From positions 62,001 through 126,000 of the forward strand of contig NZ_JAGGNU010000056.1 in the NCBI RefSeq assembly GCF_018614915.1: a stretch of DNA of 64,000 nucleotides, read 5' to 3'. The stretch is from Variovorax paradoxus. GTDB lineage: Bacteria; Pseudomonadota; Gammaproteobacteria; Burkholderiales; Burkholderiaceae_C. The notes under the pieces are model-generated. The model made no database searches and had not been told where the DNA came from. It was given only the letters and a program-made list of their open reading frames with translations. Below are positions 26,487 to 35,904 of this stretch, one piece after another (position 1 is the stretch's first letter; each line of letters opens with the position of its first letter). The position numbers and the translations under genes were made by a program.

Positions 26487-27634
26487 AAAGAATGAAGCGT
26501 TCCACCCTCGTCATCGTGCTTGGCGTGCTCGTGCTGCTCGCCGCAGCGGCCGCGTTCGTGTTCTCGCGCGGCAAGCCGGAAGATGCGGCCAAGCCCAAGG
26601 ACGCCGCGGCCGCGCCGACCAAGCCGGCGCTGACCGTGAGCGTCGCCAGGCCCGAGGCCAGCGAGCTCACGATCACGCTGGCGGCCAACGGCAACGTCGC
26701 GGCCTGGCAGGAAGCCAGCATCGGCTCCGAATCCAACGGGCTGCGCCTGGCCGAGGTGCGCGTCAACGTCGGCGATGTGGTCAAAAAGGGCCAGGTGCTC
26801 GCGACCTTCTCGACCGAGACCGTGCAGGCCGACGTGGCGCAGGCGCGCGCTTCGCTCGCCGAGGCCAGGGCCACCGCCGCCGATGCAGCCGGCAATGCCG
26901 CGCGGGCGCGCACGCTGCAGGCCACCGGCGCGCTGAGCCAGCAGCAGATCAACCAGTACCAGACCACCGAGCAGACCGCCAAGGCGCGCGTCGAGGCGGC
27001 CGAGGCCGTGCTCGCGGCGCAGCAGGTGCGCGGGCGCAACACGCAGGTGCTGGCGCCCGACGACGGCGTGATCTCCTCGCGCACTGCCACCGTCGGCAGC
27101 GTGCTCAGCGCCGGCACCGAGCTGTTCCGGCTGATCCGCCAGGGCCGGCTCGAATGGCGCGCCGAGGTGACCTCGGCCGAGCTCGGCCGCGTCGCGGTCG
27201 GCACGCCGGCCATCGTCGTCAGCGCCAGCGGCGCCCAAGTCAGCGGCACGGTGCGCAGCATCGCGCCGACGGTCGACCCGCAGACGCGCGCCGCGCTCGT
27301 CTACGTAGATATACCGAACGTGACGGCCAACACCGGCATCAAGGCCGGCATGTTCGCGCGCGGCGATTTCCAGCTCGGCCGCAGCAGCGCGCTGACCGTT
27401 CCGCAGGCCTCGATCGTGCCGCGCGACGGCTTCAATCATCTGCTGCTGCTGCAGCCGGACAACAGAGTCGCCCAGCAGAAGGTCGAAACCGGCCGCCGCG
27501 TCGGCGACCGGGTCGAGATCACGACCCGGCTGCCGGAGGACGCACGCGTCGTGGTCCAGGGCGCCGGCTTCCTGAACGACGGCGACCTGGTGCGGGTGGT
27601 GGATGCCGCGCCGACCAAGGAGCAGCGTCCATGA
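26483..27634 (+). CDS. RND efflux periplasmic adaptor (membrane fusion protein)
   Basis: 383 residues. An N-terminal membrane anchor (STLVIVLGVLVLLAAAAAFVF) leads to the lipoyl-like half motif AEVRVNVGDVVKKGQVLATF. A helical hairpin follows (about 110-180) and then beta-barrel and membrane-proximal domains (ending LPEDARVVVQGAGFLNDGD). It links the inner-membrane pump to the outer-membrane channel. It starts within the last codons of the channel gene and its own stop overlaps the start of the pump gene (both ATGA). Confidence 0.92.
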   Translation: MKRMKRSTLVIVLGVLVLLAAAAAFVFSRGKPEDAAKPKDAAAAPTKPALTVSVARPEASELTITLAANGNVAAWQEASIGSESNGLRLAEVRVNVGDVVKKGQVLATFSTETVQADVAQARASLAEARATAADAAGNAARARTLQATGALSQQQINQYQTTEQTAKARVEAAEAVLAAQQVRGRNTQVLAPDDGVISSRTATVGSVLSAGTELFRLIRQGRLEWRAEVTSAELGRVAVGTPAIVVSASGAQVSGTVRSIAPTVDPQTRAALVYVDIPNVTANTGIKAGMFARGDFQLGRSSALTVPQASIVPRDGFNHLLLLQPDNRVAQQKVETGRRVGDRVEITTRLPEDARVVVQGAGFLNDGDLVRVVDAAPTKEQRP

Positions 27635-30600
27635 ACGTCTCGGCCTGGTCCATCCGTAACCCGATCCCGGCGGTGATGCTGTTCGTGCTGCTTACCTTCG
27701 GGGGCATGCTGTCCTTCAACGCGATGAAGGTGCAGAACTTCCCCGACATCGACTTGCCGACCGTCACGGTCTCGGCATCGCTGCCGGGCGCCGCGCCCTC
27801 GCAGCTCGAGACCGACGTGGCGCGCAAGCTCGAGAACTCGATCGCCACTATCCAGGGCCTGAAGCACATCACGACCAAGGTGCAGGATGGCGCGGCCACG
27901 CTGATCGTCGAGTTCCGGCTCGAGAAGCCGGTGCAGGAAGCGGTCGACGACGTGCGCTCGGCCGTGCAGAAGGTGCGCGCCGACCTGCCGGCCGACGTGC
28001 GCGACCCGGTGATCAACAAGCTGGACTTCGCGGCCCAGCCGGTGCTGGCCTTCACCATCGCCTCCACGCGCATGGACCCGGAAGCGCTCTCCTGGTTCGT
28101 CGACGACACGGTGACCCGGAGGCTGCTCGCCATCAGCGGCGTCGGCGCAGTGAACCGCGTGGGCGGCGTCACGCGCCAGGTGCACGTCGACCTCGACCCG
28201 GGCAAGCTGCAGGCGCTCGGCGCCACCGCGGCCGACATCTCGCGCCAGCTGCGCCAGGTGCAGACCGAAAGCGCCGGCGGCCGCACCGACCTCGGCGGCA
28301 GCGAGCAGCCGGTGCGCACGCTGGCCACGGTGCGCTCGGCCGACGAGCTGGCCGACATGCAGATCCCGCTGTCGGACGGTCGCCGCATCCGGCTCGACCA
28401 GGTGGCGCGCGTGTCCGACACCATCGCCGAGCCGCGCGCCGCCGCGCTGCTCGACGGCAAGCCGGTGGTCGGCTTCGAGGTCGCGCGCAGCCGCGGCGCG
28501 AGCGAGGTCGAGGTCGGCGGTGCGGTGCAGAAGGCGCTGGCCGAGCTGCGCGCGCAGCATCCGGACATCCAGCTCACCGAGGCCTTCAACTTCGTCGAGC
28601 CGGTGCAGGAAGAGTACGACGGCTCGCTGCACCTGCTGTACGAAGGCGCCATCCTGGCGGTTCTCGTGGTGTGGCTCTTTCTGCGCGACTGGCGTGCCAC
28701 CTTCGTCTCGGCCGTGGCGCTGCCGATGTCGGCGATCCCGGCCTTCATCGGCATGTACCTGCTGGGCTTCTCGATCAACGTCGTCACGCTGCTGGCGTTG
28801 TCGCTGGTGGTCGGCATCCTGGTGGACGACGCGATCGTGGAGGTCGAGAACATCGTGCGCCACCTGCGCATGGGCAAGAGCCCCTACCAGGCGGCGATGG
28901 AGGCGGCCGACGAGATCGGCCTGGCGGTGATCGCCACCACCTTCACGCTGATCGCGGTGTTCCTGCCCACGGCCTTCATGAGCGGCGTGGCCGGCAAGTT
29001 CTTCAAGCAGTTCGGCTGGACCGCCTCGCTCGCGGTGTTCGCCTCGCTGGTAGTGGCGCGGATGCTCACGCCGATGATGGCGGCCTACATCCTGAAACCC
29101 CTCGTCGGCGCCGAGAAGGAGCCGCGCTGGCTCGCCTTCTACATGCGCTTGGCCGAGCGCAGCCTCCGGCACCGCTTCACGACGATGGTGCTGGCCACCC
29201 TCTTCTTCTTCGGCTCGGTGGCGATGATTCCGCTGCTCAAGACCGGCTTCATCCCGCCCGACGACAACTCGCAGACCCAGGTCTACCTGTCGCTCGCGCC
29301 GGGCGCCACGCTGGCGCAGACCATGGCGATGGCCGAGGAGACGCGACGGCGCGTGATGGCGGTGGAGCACGTGAAGAGCGTCTACACCACGGTCGGCGGC
29401 GGCAGCGCGGGCGGCGACCCCTTCGCCAATTTCGGCACGCCCGAGACGCGCAAGGCCACGCTCACCATCAAGCTGGTGGACCGCGGCGACCGGCCGCGCA
29501 AGCAGGGCATCGAGAACGAGATCCGCAAGACGCTCGAAACCCTGCCCGGCGTGCGCAGCACCGTGGGCCTGGGCGGCTCGGGCGAGAAATACATCCTGGT
29601 GCTGACCGGCGAGGACCCGGCGGCGCTGACGAGCGCGGCGCGCGCGGTCGAGAAAGACCTGCGCACCATCCCCGGCCTGGGCAACATCACCTCCACCGCG
29701 AGCCTGATCCGGCCCGAGATCGCGGTGCGCCCGAACTTCGCGCGCGCGGCCGACCTGGGCGTCACCAGCTCGGCCATCGCCGAGACGCTGCGTGTCGCCA
29801 CGCTGGGCGACTACGACCAGGCGCTGCCCAAGCTCAACCTGGCGCAGCGCCAGGTGCCGATCGTGGTCAAGCTCGAGGACTCGGCGCGCCAGAACCTCGC
29901 GCTGCTCGAGCGGCTCACCGTGCCCGGCAAGAACGGCCCGGTGATGCTGAGCCAGGTCGCGGCCCTGACGATGGAAGGCGGCCCGGCCGTGATCGACCGC
30001 TACGACCGCTCGCGCAACGTCAACTTCGAGATCGAGCTTTCCGGCGTGGGGCTCGGCGACGCCAAGACCGCGGCCATGAAGCTGCCCTCGATCCAGAACC
30101 TGCCGCCCGGCGTGCGCGTGGCCGAGGTCGGCGACGCCGAGATGATGGGCGAGCTGTTCGCCAGCTTCGGCCTCGCGATGCTGACCGGCGTGCTGTGCAT
30201 CTACATCGTGCTGGTGCTGCTGTTCAAGGACTTCCTGCACCCGGTCACGATTCTGTGCGCGCTGCCGCTGGCGCTCGGCGGCGCCTTCCTCGGCCTATTG
30301 ATCGGACAGAAGGCGCTCTCGATGCCATCGATGATCGGCTTCATCATGCTGATGGGCGTGGCGACCAAGAACTCGATCCTGCTGGTCGAATACGCCATCG
30401 TCGCGCGCCGCGACCACGGCATGAGCCGCTGGGAGGCGCTGCGCGATGCCTGCCACAAGCGCGCACGGCCGATCATCATGACCACGCTGGCCATGGGCGC
30501 CGGCATGACCCCGATCGCCTTCGGCTGGAGCGCGGCCGATTCCAGCTTCCGCGCGCCGATGGCGATGGCGGTGATCGGCGGGCTGATCACTTCTACCGTG

Positions 30601-30753
30601 CTCAGCCTGCTGGTGGTGCCGGCGGTGTTCACCTACGTCGACGACATCGAGCACTGGATCAAGCGCACCGTCGCGCGCATCCGCGGCCGGGCGCCCGACC
30701 CGGCCGATGCGCCGGAAGGCGCGCCGCGGCTGGAGCAGCCGGCGCCGAACTGA
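27631..30753 (+). CDS. RND-family inner-membrane efflux pump (HAE1 type)
   Basis: 1040 residues, the usual length for AcrB/MdtB-like pumps. Twelve TM segments are arranged in two halves, each with a large periplasmic loop. The first half has IRNPIPAVMLFVLLTFGGM at the N-terminus and GILVDDAIVEVENIVRHLR, where the Asp pair belongs to the proton relay in TM4. The second half has LMGVATKNSILLVEYAI, with the Lys usual for TM10. Its likely substrates are drugs or toxic organic compounds; the sequence does not show which. It is the third gene of a tightly overlapping three-gene operon with no local regulator gene. Confidence 0.95.
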   Translation: MNVSAWSIRNPIPAVMLFVLLTFGGMLSFNAMKVQNFPDIDLPTVTVSASLPGAAPSQLETDVARKLENSIATIQGLKHITTKVQDGAATLIVEFRLEKPVQEAVDDVRSAVQKVRADLPADVRDPVINKLDFAAQPVLAFTIASTRMDPEALSWFVDDTVTRRLLAISGVGAVNRVGGVTRQVHVDLDPGKLQALGATAADISRQLRQVQTESAGGRTDLGGSEQPVRTLATVRSADELADMQIPLSDGRRIRLDQVARVSDTIAEPRAAALLDGKPVVGFEVARSRGASEVEVGGAVQKALAELRAQHPDIQLTEAFNFVEPVQEEYDGSLHLLYEGAILAVLVVWLFLRDWRATFVSAVALPMSAIPAFIGMYLLGFSINVVTLLALSLVVGILVDDAIVEVENIVRHLRMGKSPYQAAMEAADEIGLAVIATTFTLIAVFLPTAFMSGVAGKFFKQFGWTASLAVFASLVVARMLTPMMAAYILKPLVGAEKEPRWLAFYMRLAERSLRHRFTTMVLATLFFFGSVAMIPLLKTGFIPPDDNSQTQVYLSLAPGATLAQTMAMAEETRRRVMAVEHVKSVYTTVGGGSAGGDPFANFGTPETRKATLTIKLVDRGDRPRKQGIENEIRKTLETLPGVRSTVGLGGSGEKYILVLTGEDPAALTSAARAVEKDLRTIPGLGNITSTASLIRPEIAVRPNFARAADLGVTSSAIAETLRVATLGDYDQALPKLNLAQRQVPIVVKLEDSARQNLALLERLTVPGKNGPVMLSQVAALTMEGGPAVIDRYDRSRNVNFEIELSGVGLGDAKTAAMKLPSIQNLPPGVRVAEVGDAEMMGELFASFGLAMLTGVLCIYIVLVLLFKDFLHPVTILCALPLALGGAFLGLLIGQKALSMPSMIGFIMLMGVATKNSILLVEYAIVARRDHGMSRWEALRDACHKRARPIIMTTLAMGAGMTPIAFGWSAADSSFRAPMAMAVIGGLITSTVLSLLVVPAVFTYVDDIEHWIKRTVARIRGRAPDPADAPEGAPRLEQPAPN

Positions 30754-30827
30754 CGAACTGAGGACGCCGGCAGTGCTACCGCGGACGTGGCAGCATGGGT
30801 TTTCGTGAAGACGCACGGAGGCAAGCC

Positions 30828-31184
30828 ATGAACCCGACCCGCATCCCTGCCGCGATCTTCTGCGCGGCACTGGCAGCAGCCACGGCGGCCGGCGCGCAGA
30901 CGGCACAGCAGGCCCGGCAACGCTACGAACAAGAAGTGGCGACCTGCAACAGCGGCGCGCTGGCGGCGCCCGCGCGAGAAGCCTGCATCCGCGCCGCCGG
31001 CAATGCGCTGGACCGAGCGCTGGGCGGCCCGCCGCCGAACGTCGCCGTGCCCTCCGCCGACGGCCGCGCGACCATCGTCAGCCCGGCCGGTTCGCCGCCG
31101 CCGTCCAGCGGCTCCGATGCGGTTCGGTCGCCCGACGGCCGCGCGACCATCGTGCAGCCGCCCGATCGCACGGCGCCTCGCTAG
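30828..31184 (+). CDS. Small exported protein with DGRATIV repeats
   Basis: 118 residues, function unknown. The ATG is chosen for GGAGG 7 bp upstream and a signal peptide (IFCAALAAATAAGAQ). The mature part has two cysteines (ATCNSGAL and EACIRAAG) in a small helical region. A Pro-rich tail follows, in which SADGRATIVSP and SPDGRATIVQP repeat. It is on the same strand as the RND operon, 74 bp downstream. It is probably periplasmic. Confidence 0.65.
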   Translation: MNPTRIPAAIFCAALAAATAAGAQTAQQARQRYEQEVATCNSGALAAPAREACIRAAGNALDRALGGPPPNVAVPSADGRATIVSPAGSPPPSSGSDAVRSPDGRATIVQPPDRTAPR

Positions 31185-31208
31185 GCGCCTCCGGCATGGC
31201 TGCTGCGT

Positions 31209-32159
31209 TCATTGCAGCCCCGCCAATGCGTCCTGGATGCGCTGCCCCTGGGCCGGCGTGATCAGGCCCGTCAGCAGTTCGCCGAAGCGCGCCTGGCCTG
31301 CGCCCGAGTGGATGTACTGCCAGCGGTAGGCCGCCAGCATGGTCTTGCGGATCGTCTCCACCTCGCCTGCGTCCAGCACGCCGGCTTGCGGCTTGTTGGC
31401 CATGAAGTACGCGCTGTCGGCCTCCGCCTGCAACTGCAGCAGGGCGTCGACGCCGGCCACCAGCGCGATGAGATCGTCGACGGCCGCGTCGCGTTCCTCG
31501 GGTGTGAGCTTCGCGTCCTCGCGCTGCCATTCGAGCTCGTCGAGCACGGCATGCTGCGATTCCTCCTTCCAGTGGAACAGGAACACGTCCTTGAAGAGTG
31601 CCGAGATCTCCGCATCCGCGGCGATGCTTTCGCGGTAGTGGACCTGCGTGACGAGCTCGATGTCGCAGGTCAGCGCGAGCACGGCCCAGGTCGACTTGCC
31701 GAGCACGAACTGCGCGACCGTGTTGGGCTCGGGCACGAACAGATAGCCGGCCGGCATGCAGTGTGACGCCAACACCTCGATGCGACGGAACAGTTCCTGG
31801 TGCTTGAGCTCCTCGTCGGTGAAGCGCACCAGCGCCTCCAGCGCGACCTGGTCGCCGAGCCAGTGCTCGCGGCTCACCTCGAGCATCTTGGCGCCGACGA
31901 AGCGCTCGAGCAGGCCGAACATGTTGGCGTAGGTTCGGCCCTGGATCCGGTTCAGGAAACGCCGCTCGCCGGGACTCAGGAAGTCGAGCGGCTCGAGTCG
32001 GGTCAGGCCGTCGGGCAGGAACTTGTCGGCCGCGCCGAACTCGCGCTGGCGAATCACGTCGCGGTCGATGTCCCAGCGGATGCGCTTCGAGTTCTCGATG
32101 CAGCGGGCATAGCGGATGGTGGAGGTGGCCGGGGACGGCACGGCTTGGGCGGCTTGCAT
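31209..32159 (-). CDS. Ferritin-like diiron protein (AurF-type oxygenase candidate)
   Basis: 316 residues. The ATG at 32159 is preceded by AGGAG. The protein is nearly all helical with candidate diiron ligands: Glu85 in GLLERF, Glu117 and His120 in DEELKHQELF, a Glu/His helix around DIELVTQVHY and a second ExxH in WKEESQHAVLDE. This is the four-helix ferritin-like pattern seen in AurF-type N-oxygenases and related diiron enzymes. The substrate is unknown. It is located directly downstream of a hydrolase-LuxR regulator gene on the same strand (139 bp away), so regulation by it is possible. Confidence 0.65.
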   Translation of the reverse strand: MQAAQAVPSPATSTIRYARCIENSKRIRWDIDRDVIRQREFGAADKFLPDGLTRLEPLDFLSPGERRFLNRIQGRTYANMFGLLERFVGAKMLEVSREHWLGDQVALEALVRFTDEELKHQELFRRIEVLASHCMPAGYLFVPEPNTVAQFVLGKSTWAVLALTCDIELVTQVHYRESIAADAEISALFKDVFLFHWKEESQHAVLDELEWQREDAKLTPEERDAAVDDLIALVAGVDALLQLQAEADSAYFMANKPQAGVLDAGEVETIRKTMLAAYRWQYIHSGAGQARFGELLTGLITPAQGQRIQDALAGLQ

Positions 32160-32241
32160 GGTGGGCTCCTTTGAACTCGACTGAGGTGAGTTCATTCTTC
32201 GGAAATGCAGCGCCCGCGCCATGAGGCGACGGTCCCGAAAA

Positions 32242-32254
32242 CCGGCTTCGCCGG
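32242..32254 (-). terminator. Possible intrinsic terminator after the hydrolase-LuxR gene
   Basis: On the minus strand a CCGGC-GAA-GCCGG hairpin is followed by TTTTC. It lies 45 bp past the stop of the regulator gene and before the diiron-protein gene. The U run is short, so strength is doubtful. Confidence 0.35.
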
Positions 32255-32298
32255 CCCGCGCGACCCGCATGGCCTGGGACCACGGTCCGGGGTGGGTC

Positions 32299-33369
32299 TC
32301 AGCCGCGGCCCAGGCCCGCGTTGCGGGCCAGCACGATCGCCTGCGAGCGGTTCTCGACTTCCAACTTGGCGAAGATGCTGGTGATGTGGTTGCGCACCGT
32401 CTTCTCGCTGAGCTGCAGCGTGGCCGCCAGCTGGGCGTTGTCACGCCCCTGGGCGATAAGTTCCAGCACCTCGCGCTCGCGCGCGGTCAGGCGCGCGATG
32501 GCCGGGTCGTCCATCGCCGCGTCAGCGGCGCCGAGGAAGTCGTTCACCTCCTCGACCCAGCGCGGCCAGACCTCGTCCTGCTCGAGCATGAGGTGATGCA
32601 CGCTCTGCAGCGGAACGAAGCGCGCCTGCGCGATGCCACTCGCAATGCGGCGGCCTTCGTCGAAGGGCACGCGCAGATCGCCGGTGGCGTGCAGCACCAG
32701 CGTCGGGCAATGCACCTGCGACAGCAGACCGGTCACGTCGATCGTGTCGAAGGTGCGCAGCGTGCGAGCCGCGTTGGCGGGCGAGGTCGACACCCGCGCC
32801 AGTTCGTTGAACCAGTGATGCTGCTCCGGCGTTCCTTCGGGCAGGAACTGGCTGGTGAAGAACTGGCGGAACGCCGTGTCGGCGCGGCCCCAGCCGATCT
32901 CCATCAGCTTGGCCTGCGTTTCGGACTCCTCATCCAGCATCGGCCCGCCGCCGCGCTTCCGGCGCCCGCGCGCATAGCCGCCCTGCAGCACCAGATGGCT
33001 CACCCGCGCCGGATGGCGCGCCGCATAGGCGATGGCCAGGCTGCAGCCCTGGGAGATCGCGAGCATCGGGAAGCGGTCCAGACCGGCGGCGTCGACCACG
33101 GTCTCCAGGTCCTGCAGCCAGATGTCGAAGCTCACCTGCTCGACTTCCCGGTCCGACAGGCCGGTGCCGCGCTGGTCATAGCGCACCAGCGTGTGCCGCG
33201 ACGACAGCATCTCCAGCACGTGGCCCCACACCGGACTGGTGAGGTCGAACTCGAGATGCGAGAGCCAGTTGCCGACCTTCAGCAGCGGCGGTCCCTTGCC
33301 GCTGGTGGCGTAGGCGATCCGCACGCCGTCGGGCGCAGTGCAGAAGCGAATCTGCTGTTTCAGCGGCAT
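32299..33369 (-). CDS. Alpha/beta hydrolase-LuxR fusion transcriptional regulator
   Basis: 356 residues. The N-terminal 270 residues are an alpha/beta hydrolase domain (LLKVGNWLSHLEFD near the start, nucleophile elbow AISQGCSLA, a His in VHHLML near the end). The C-terminal 65 residues are a LuxR-type HTH (LTAREREVLELIAQGRDN, then LQLSEKTVRNHITSIFAKLEV). In such one-component regulators the hydrolase part usually serves as a ligand sensor; the Ser is kept, so weak activity cannot be ruled out. The ATG has GAGGGTG just upstream. It precedes the diiron protein gene, its likeliest target. Confidence 0.88.
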   Translation of the reverse strand: MPLKQQIRFCTAPDGVRIAYATSGKGPPLLKVGNWLSHLEFDLTSPVWGHVLEMLSSRHTLVRYDQRGTGLSDREVEQVSFDIWLQDLETVVDAAGLDRFPMLAISQGCSLAIAYAARHPARVSHLVLQGGYARGRRKRGGGPMLDEESETQAKLMEIGWGRADTAFRQFFTSQFLPEGTPEQHHWFNELARVSTSPANAARTLRTFDTIDVTGLLSQVHCPTLVLHATGDLRVPFDEGRRIASGIAQARFVPLQSVHHLMLEQDEVWPRWVEEVNDFLGAADAAMDDPAIARLTAREREVLELIAQGRDNAQLAATLQLSEKTVRNHITSIFAKLEVENRSQAIVLARNAGLGRG

Positions 33370-33448
33370 CCATCACCCTCCGGCTCGGCGGCTTCCGGCG
33401 AGAGGCTATGGTGCCATGGCGCGATCGGCATGTCAGCCGCGCGATGGC

Positions 33449-33784
33449 CTATTCCTTGCCGGCGGCCTCCGCAGCCGGCAGCTGAATGACGCGGCGTTTC
33501 TTGATGATCACCGTCGGAACCGCGGCGGGCTGCGAACTCCGGGGACCGGACGGGCTTGGGAAATAGGTCTCGAAATCACGCCCCAGGGCCTGCTTGACGC
33601 GGCTGGAATTGAGCACGCGGACCACGTCGCCGTTGATCTGCGCATAGGAGCCGTCCTCCAGCTGCGCGAACGCGCCGATCTGCATGCCGTCCTGGACGGT
33701 CCCGAGCAGGCGGACATCCGTGCGGGAGTAGGTAAAGAAAGTCCAGCGGCTCCCCAGTCGAATCTGCAGGGGTTTCCGACTCAT
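33449..33784 (-). CDS. Small protein downstream of a decayed two-partner secretion locus
   Basis: 111 residues, family not recognised. The ATG at 33784 is used, since the frame continues to 33832 without a better start. Residues 10-60 look like a small beta-barrel (SRWTFFTYSRTDVRLLGTV, then LEDGSYAQINGD). A basic Pro-rich tail follows (TVIIKKRRVIQL). It has no signal peptide. It lies 34 bp after the TpsB-like remnant on the same strand, so it was probably part of that operon. Confidence 0.6.
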   Translation of the reverse strand: MSRKPLQIRLGSRWTFFTYSRTDVRLLGTVQDGMQIGAFAQLEDGSYAQINGDVVRVLNSSRVKQALGRDFETYFPSPSGPRSSQPAAVPTVIIKKRRVIQLPAAEAAGKE

Positions 33785-33818
33785 GGCGCGGTGGTGTGCA
33801 TGGTGCTGTGATCCGATG

Positions 33819-34831
33819 TCAGAAACTCGCATTGAGATTGAACCCCGAGGTCATCCGGGCGGTTCGGTATCCCTGCGGCTTGGCGATGGGTGCGCCGAAG
33901 AAGAAATCGTAGCTCAACTTGCTCCAGCTGCCGCGCACACCCATGACAACGCCGGCCAGGTGGCTGCTTTCCAGCTGTCGGCGGATTTGCCGCCGACATG
34001 GCCGTAGTCGGCGCCGGCATAGAGTTCTGCCCCGCTGTCGCCCATCGCCCAGCCGACGTCGTTGCGGATCAGCCAGCCCCGGTCGCCCAGCAAGCTGGTC
34101 TCGCCGTCGAAGCCGCGCACACTGTAGCGACTGCCGATCGCGAAGCGGTCCTGCGGTGTGAGCGGGGTGCGGTTCCATTGCGCGCGGGCCAGACCCGCGT
34201 AGCGCATTTTCTGCTCGCCGAACTTGAACGGCGCATTCAGGCCGACTTCTGCCGTGTACAGCTTGAGCCGCGACGTGCCTTCGTCGAAGTTCTCTTCCGG
34301 TGCCGCGATGGCGCCGAAGGCACCGGTGCCGCGCCGATAAGCCAGCGTCGCATCGAGCGTCGCCAGCCCGAAGAATTCCCGGTGGTTCAACCCGAACTCC
34401 CAGCCGCCGACCTTGCGGCGCTGCACTTCGATCTCGGTGTCGTCGATCCGGTTGCTGGCGGCGCGATGAAAGCCCCGCAGGTACGCGCCGAGCTTGCGCT
34501 GCTGGTCTCGATAAATCAGGCGCGAGAGCTTCGCCTCATGGTTGGTGCTGGCGCCGCCGTATACGTAGTCCTGGTTGGCGCCGGCAACGCGCTGGAAGTA
34601 GCTGCTGTCGCTGGCAGTGACGCCGAAGAGCCAGTAGCCCCACGGCAGCGAGTAGTGCCAGGTCTGGCCTTCCGTGCCGCGCTTGTGCGGATGGCGCGCG
34701 AGGTTGTGGTTGAGGCTGACATAGAACAGGTCGTTGAGGCCCAGTGGATTGTCGGCAGAGATCGTGAGGCCGCCCTGGTACTTGCCGGTGAACGAAGGCA
34801 CATCGAAAGCAGTGGCCTTCTTGGGAGGCCT
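33819..34831 (-). pseudogene. Truncated and frameshifted TpsB outer-membrane transporter (ShlB/FhaC type)
   Basis: The remnant encodes the C-terminal beta-barrel of a two-partner secretion transporter. It is readable from FDVPSFTGKYQGG to the terminal GFNLNASF, and ends in the aromatic residue expected for an outer-membrane barrel. An in-frame TGA at 34832-34834 cuts it off, so the POTRA domains and signal peptide are absent. A frameshift lies near 33968-33970. The frame carrying GGKSADSW runs into a wrong tail, while the family sequence HLAGVVMGVRG continues one frame over. Adding one A to the AAA run would restore it. A sequencing error could explain the shift but not the missing N-terminus. 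Confidence 0.8.
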
Positions 34832-34904
34832 TCAAGGGACGGCGGATGCGCAAACCAGAAAGCAAGTCAATCCGCCGGTCTCTTCGCCGATGGCGAAGGG
34901 GCAC

Positions 34905-35771
34905 CTACTTTGAGACCTTGATGACTGTCCCGACAGGCAGGTTCTTCACATGGAACTTGCCCGGCAGCTCATCGAGTTTGGCGAGGCTGACCAGGCTCAC
35001 GGTGGCCTGGCTGGTGAGGGCGATGACACCGGCCTGTACCGCGCTGCCCACGCCGGCGGAGACCGCGGCGCTGGCGCCTGCTGCGGTGCCGGCATTGACC
35101 TGCATGGCCCGCGCGAGGATCGCAGCCTCGCTGCCCCGCGCATCGAGGCCTGCGCCGTCGACGGTGACGGTGCCGCCTCGCACCACGAAGCTGTCGAGCC
35201 CGCCCTGGGCATTGAGCTGCGGCGTGCCCGTCGTGAGGGTCGCCTTGCTCGCATTGATGAATCCACCGCCGTCGACCGCGATGCCGGCCGGGTTGGCAAT
35301 GACCACCTCAGCTTTCTGGCCGCCCACCTCGACATAGCCGCGCAGTTGGGTGGGGTTGCCGCTGTTGACCTCGTTGAGGATGACGCGCGCCGGGCCTCGC
35401 GCCAGGAACGGATTGCCTTGGACGATGCCGCCGAGCTGGGTCTGCACCGCGGTGCGGCTGTTGTTGAGGATGACGCCGTTGCGCTCGACGTCGAAGCGGC
35501 TGTAGATGTTGCGCGAGACGCCGGCGCCCGAGGGCGACTGGATCTGAACGAGGGGCACGCCGTTGGGCGCGTTGAGGATGATCGGTCGAAGGGTGCCGGG
35601 GACGTTGGGTGCGCCGACGATCTGGGCTGAGGCCGATGCGCCCGCAATGAGTGCCACCGCCAGAACGGGCGTCGCTCCCTTCGCCTTGCCCGCACTGCGC
35701 GCAGTTTCCTGCACCACCACCCGCAGCCCCCGCGCGGCGTTGAAGACCACGCGATGCAATCGCTTGTTCAT
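34905..35771 (-). CDS. Shortened filamentous-haemagglutinin-type TpsA protein
   Basis: 288 residues. It has an extended signal peptide of the ESPR type (MNKRLHRVVFNAARG, hydrophobic part ending SASAQ). A TPS domain follows (about 60-230), with NIYSRFDVERNGVILNNS, NPFLARGPARVILNEV, VVIANPAGIAVDGGGFIN and GGTVTVDGAGLDARG. Normal members run to thousands of residues. Here the repeats are gone and the chain ends 60 residues later with an Ala/Ser-rich segment and GKFHVKNLPVGTVIKVSK. It lies just upstream of the broken TpsB gene, so it has no local transporter. It is either an internal-deletion product or a mini TpsA. Confidence 0.8.
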   Translation of the reverse strand: MNKRLHRVVFNAARGLRVVVQETARSAGKAKGATPVLAVALIAGASASAQIVGAPNVPGTLRPIILNAPNGVPLVQIQSPSGAGVSRNIYSRFDVERNGVILNNSRTAVQTQLGGIVQGNPFLARGPARVILNEVNSGNPTQLRGYVEVGGQKAEVVIANPAGIAVDGGGFINASKATLTTGTPQLNAQGGLDSFVVRGGTVTVDGAGLDARGSEAAILARAMQVNAGTAAGASAAVSAGVGSAVQAGVIALTSQATVSLVSLAKLDELPGKFHVKNLPVGTVIKVSK

Positions 35772-35904
35772 GTACTTCTCCCCTGACGCCGCAGCGCGAG
35801 GAGAAATCACACGCGCGCAGCAGGGCGCGATTCTGCGGGGGAAGTACGGCGCCGAATCTGATCAATTCTGACGCGAGGGGCCGGGGTAAACCCGGCCTAC
35901 CGGT

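Noticed and set aside
32230-32260. Third copy of the 98-bp element near 32240
   Set aside because: Only the CCGGCTTCGCCGG hairpin core is shared (13 bp). Flanks differ, so it is an ordinary GC hairpin.
33914-34801. TpsB remnant as an intact short outer-membrane protein
   Set aside because: The frame starts with GTG inside barrel sequence, has a stop just upstream, no signal peptide and a wrong C-terminal tail after the frameshift.
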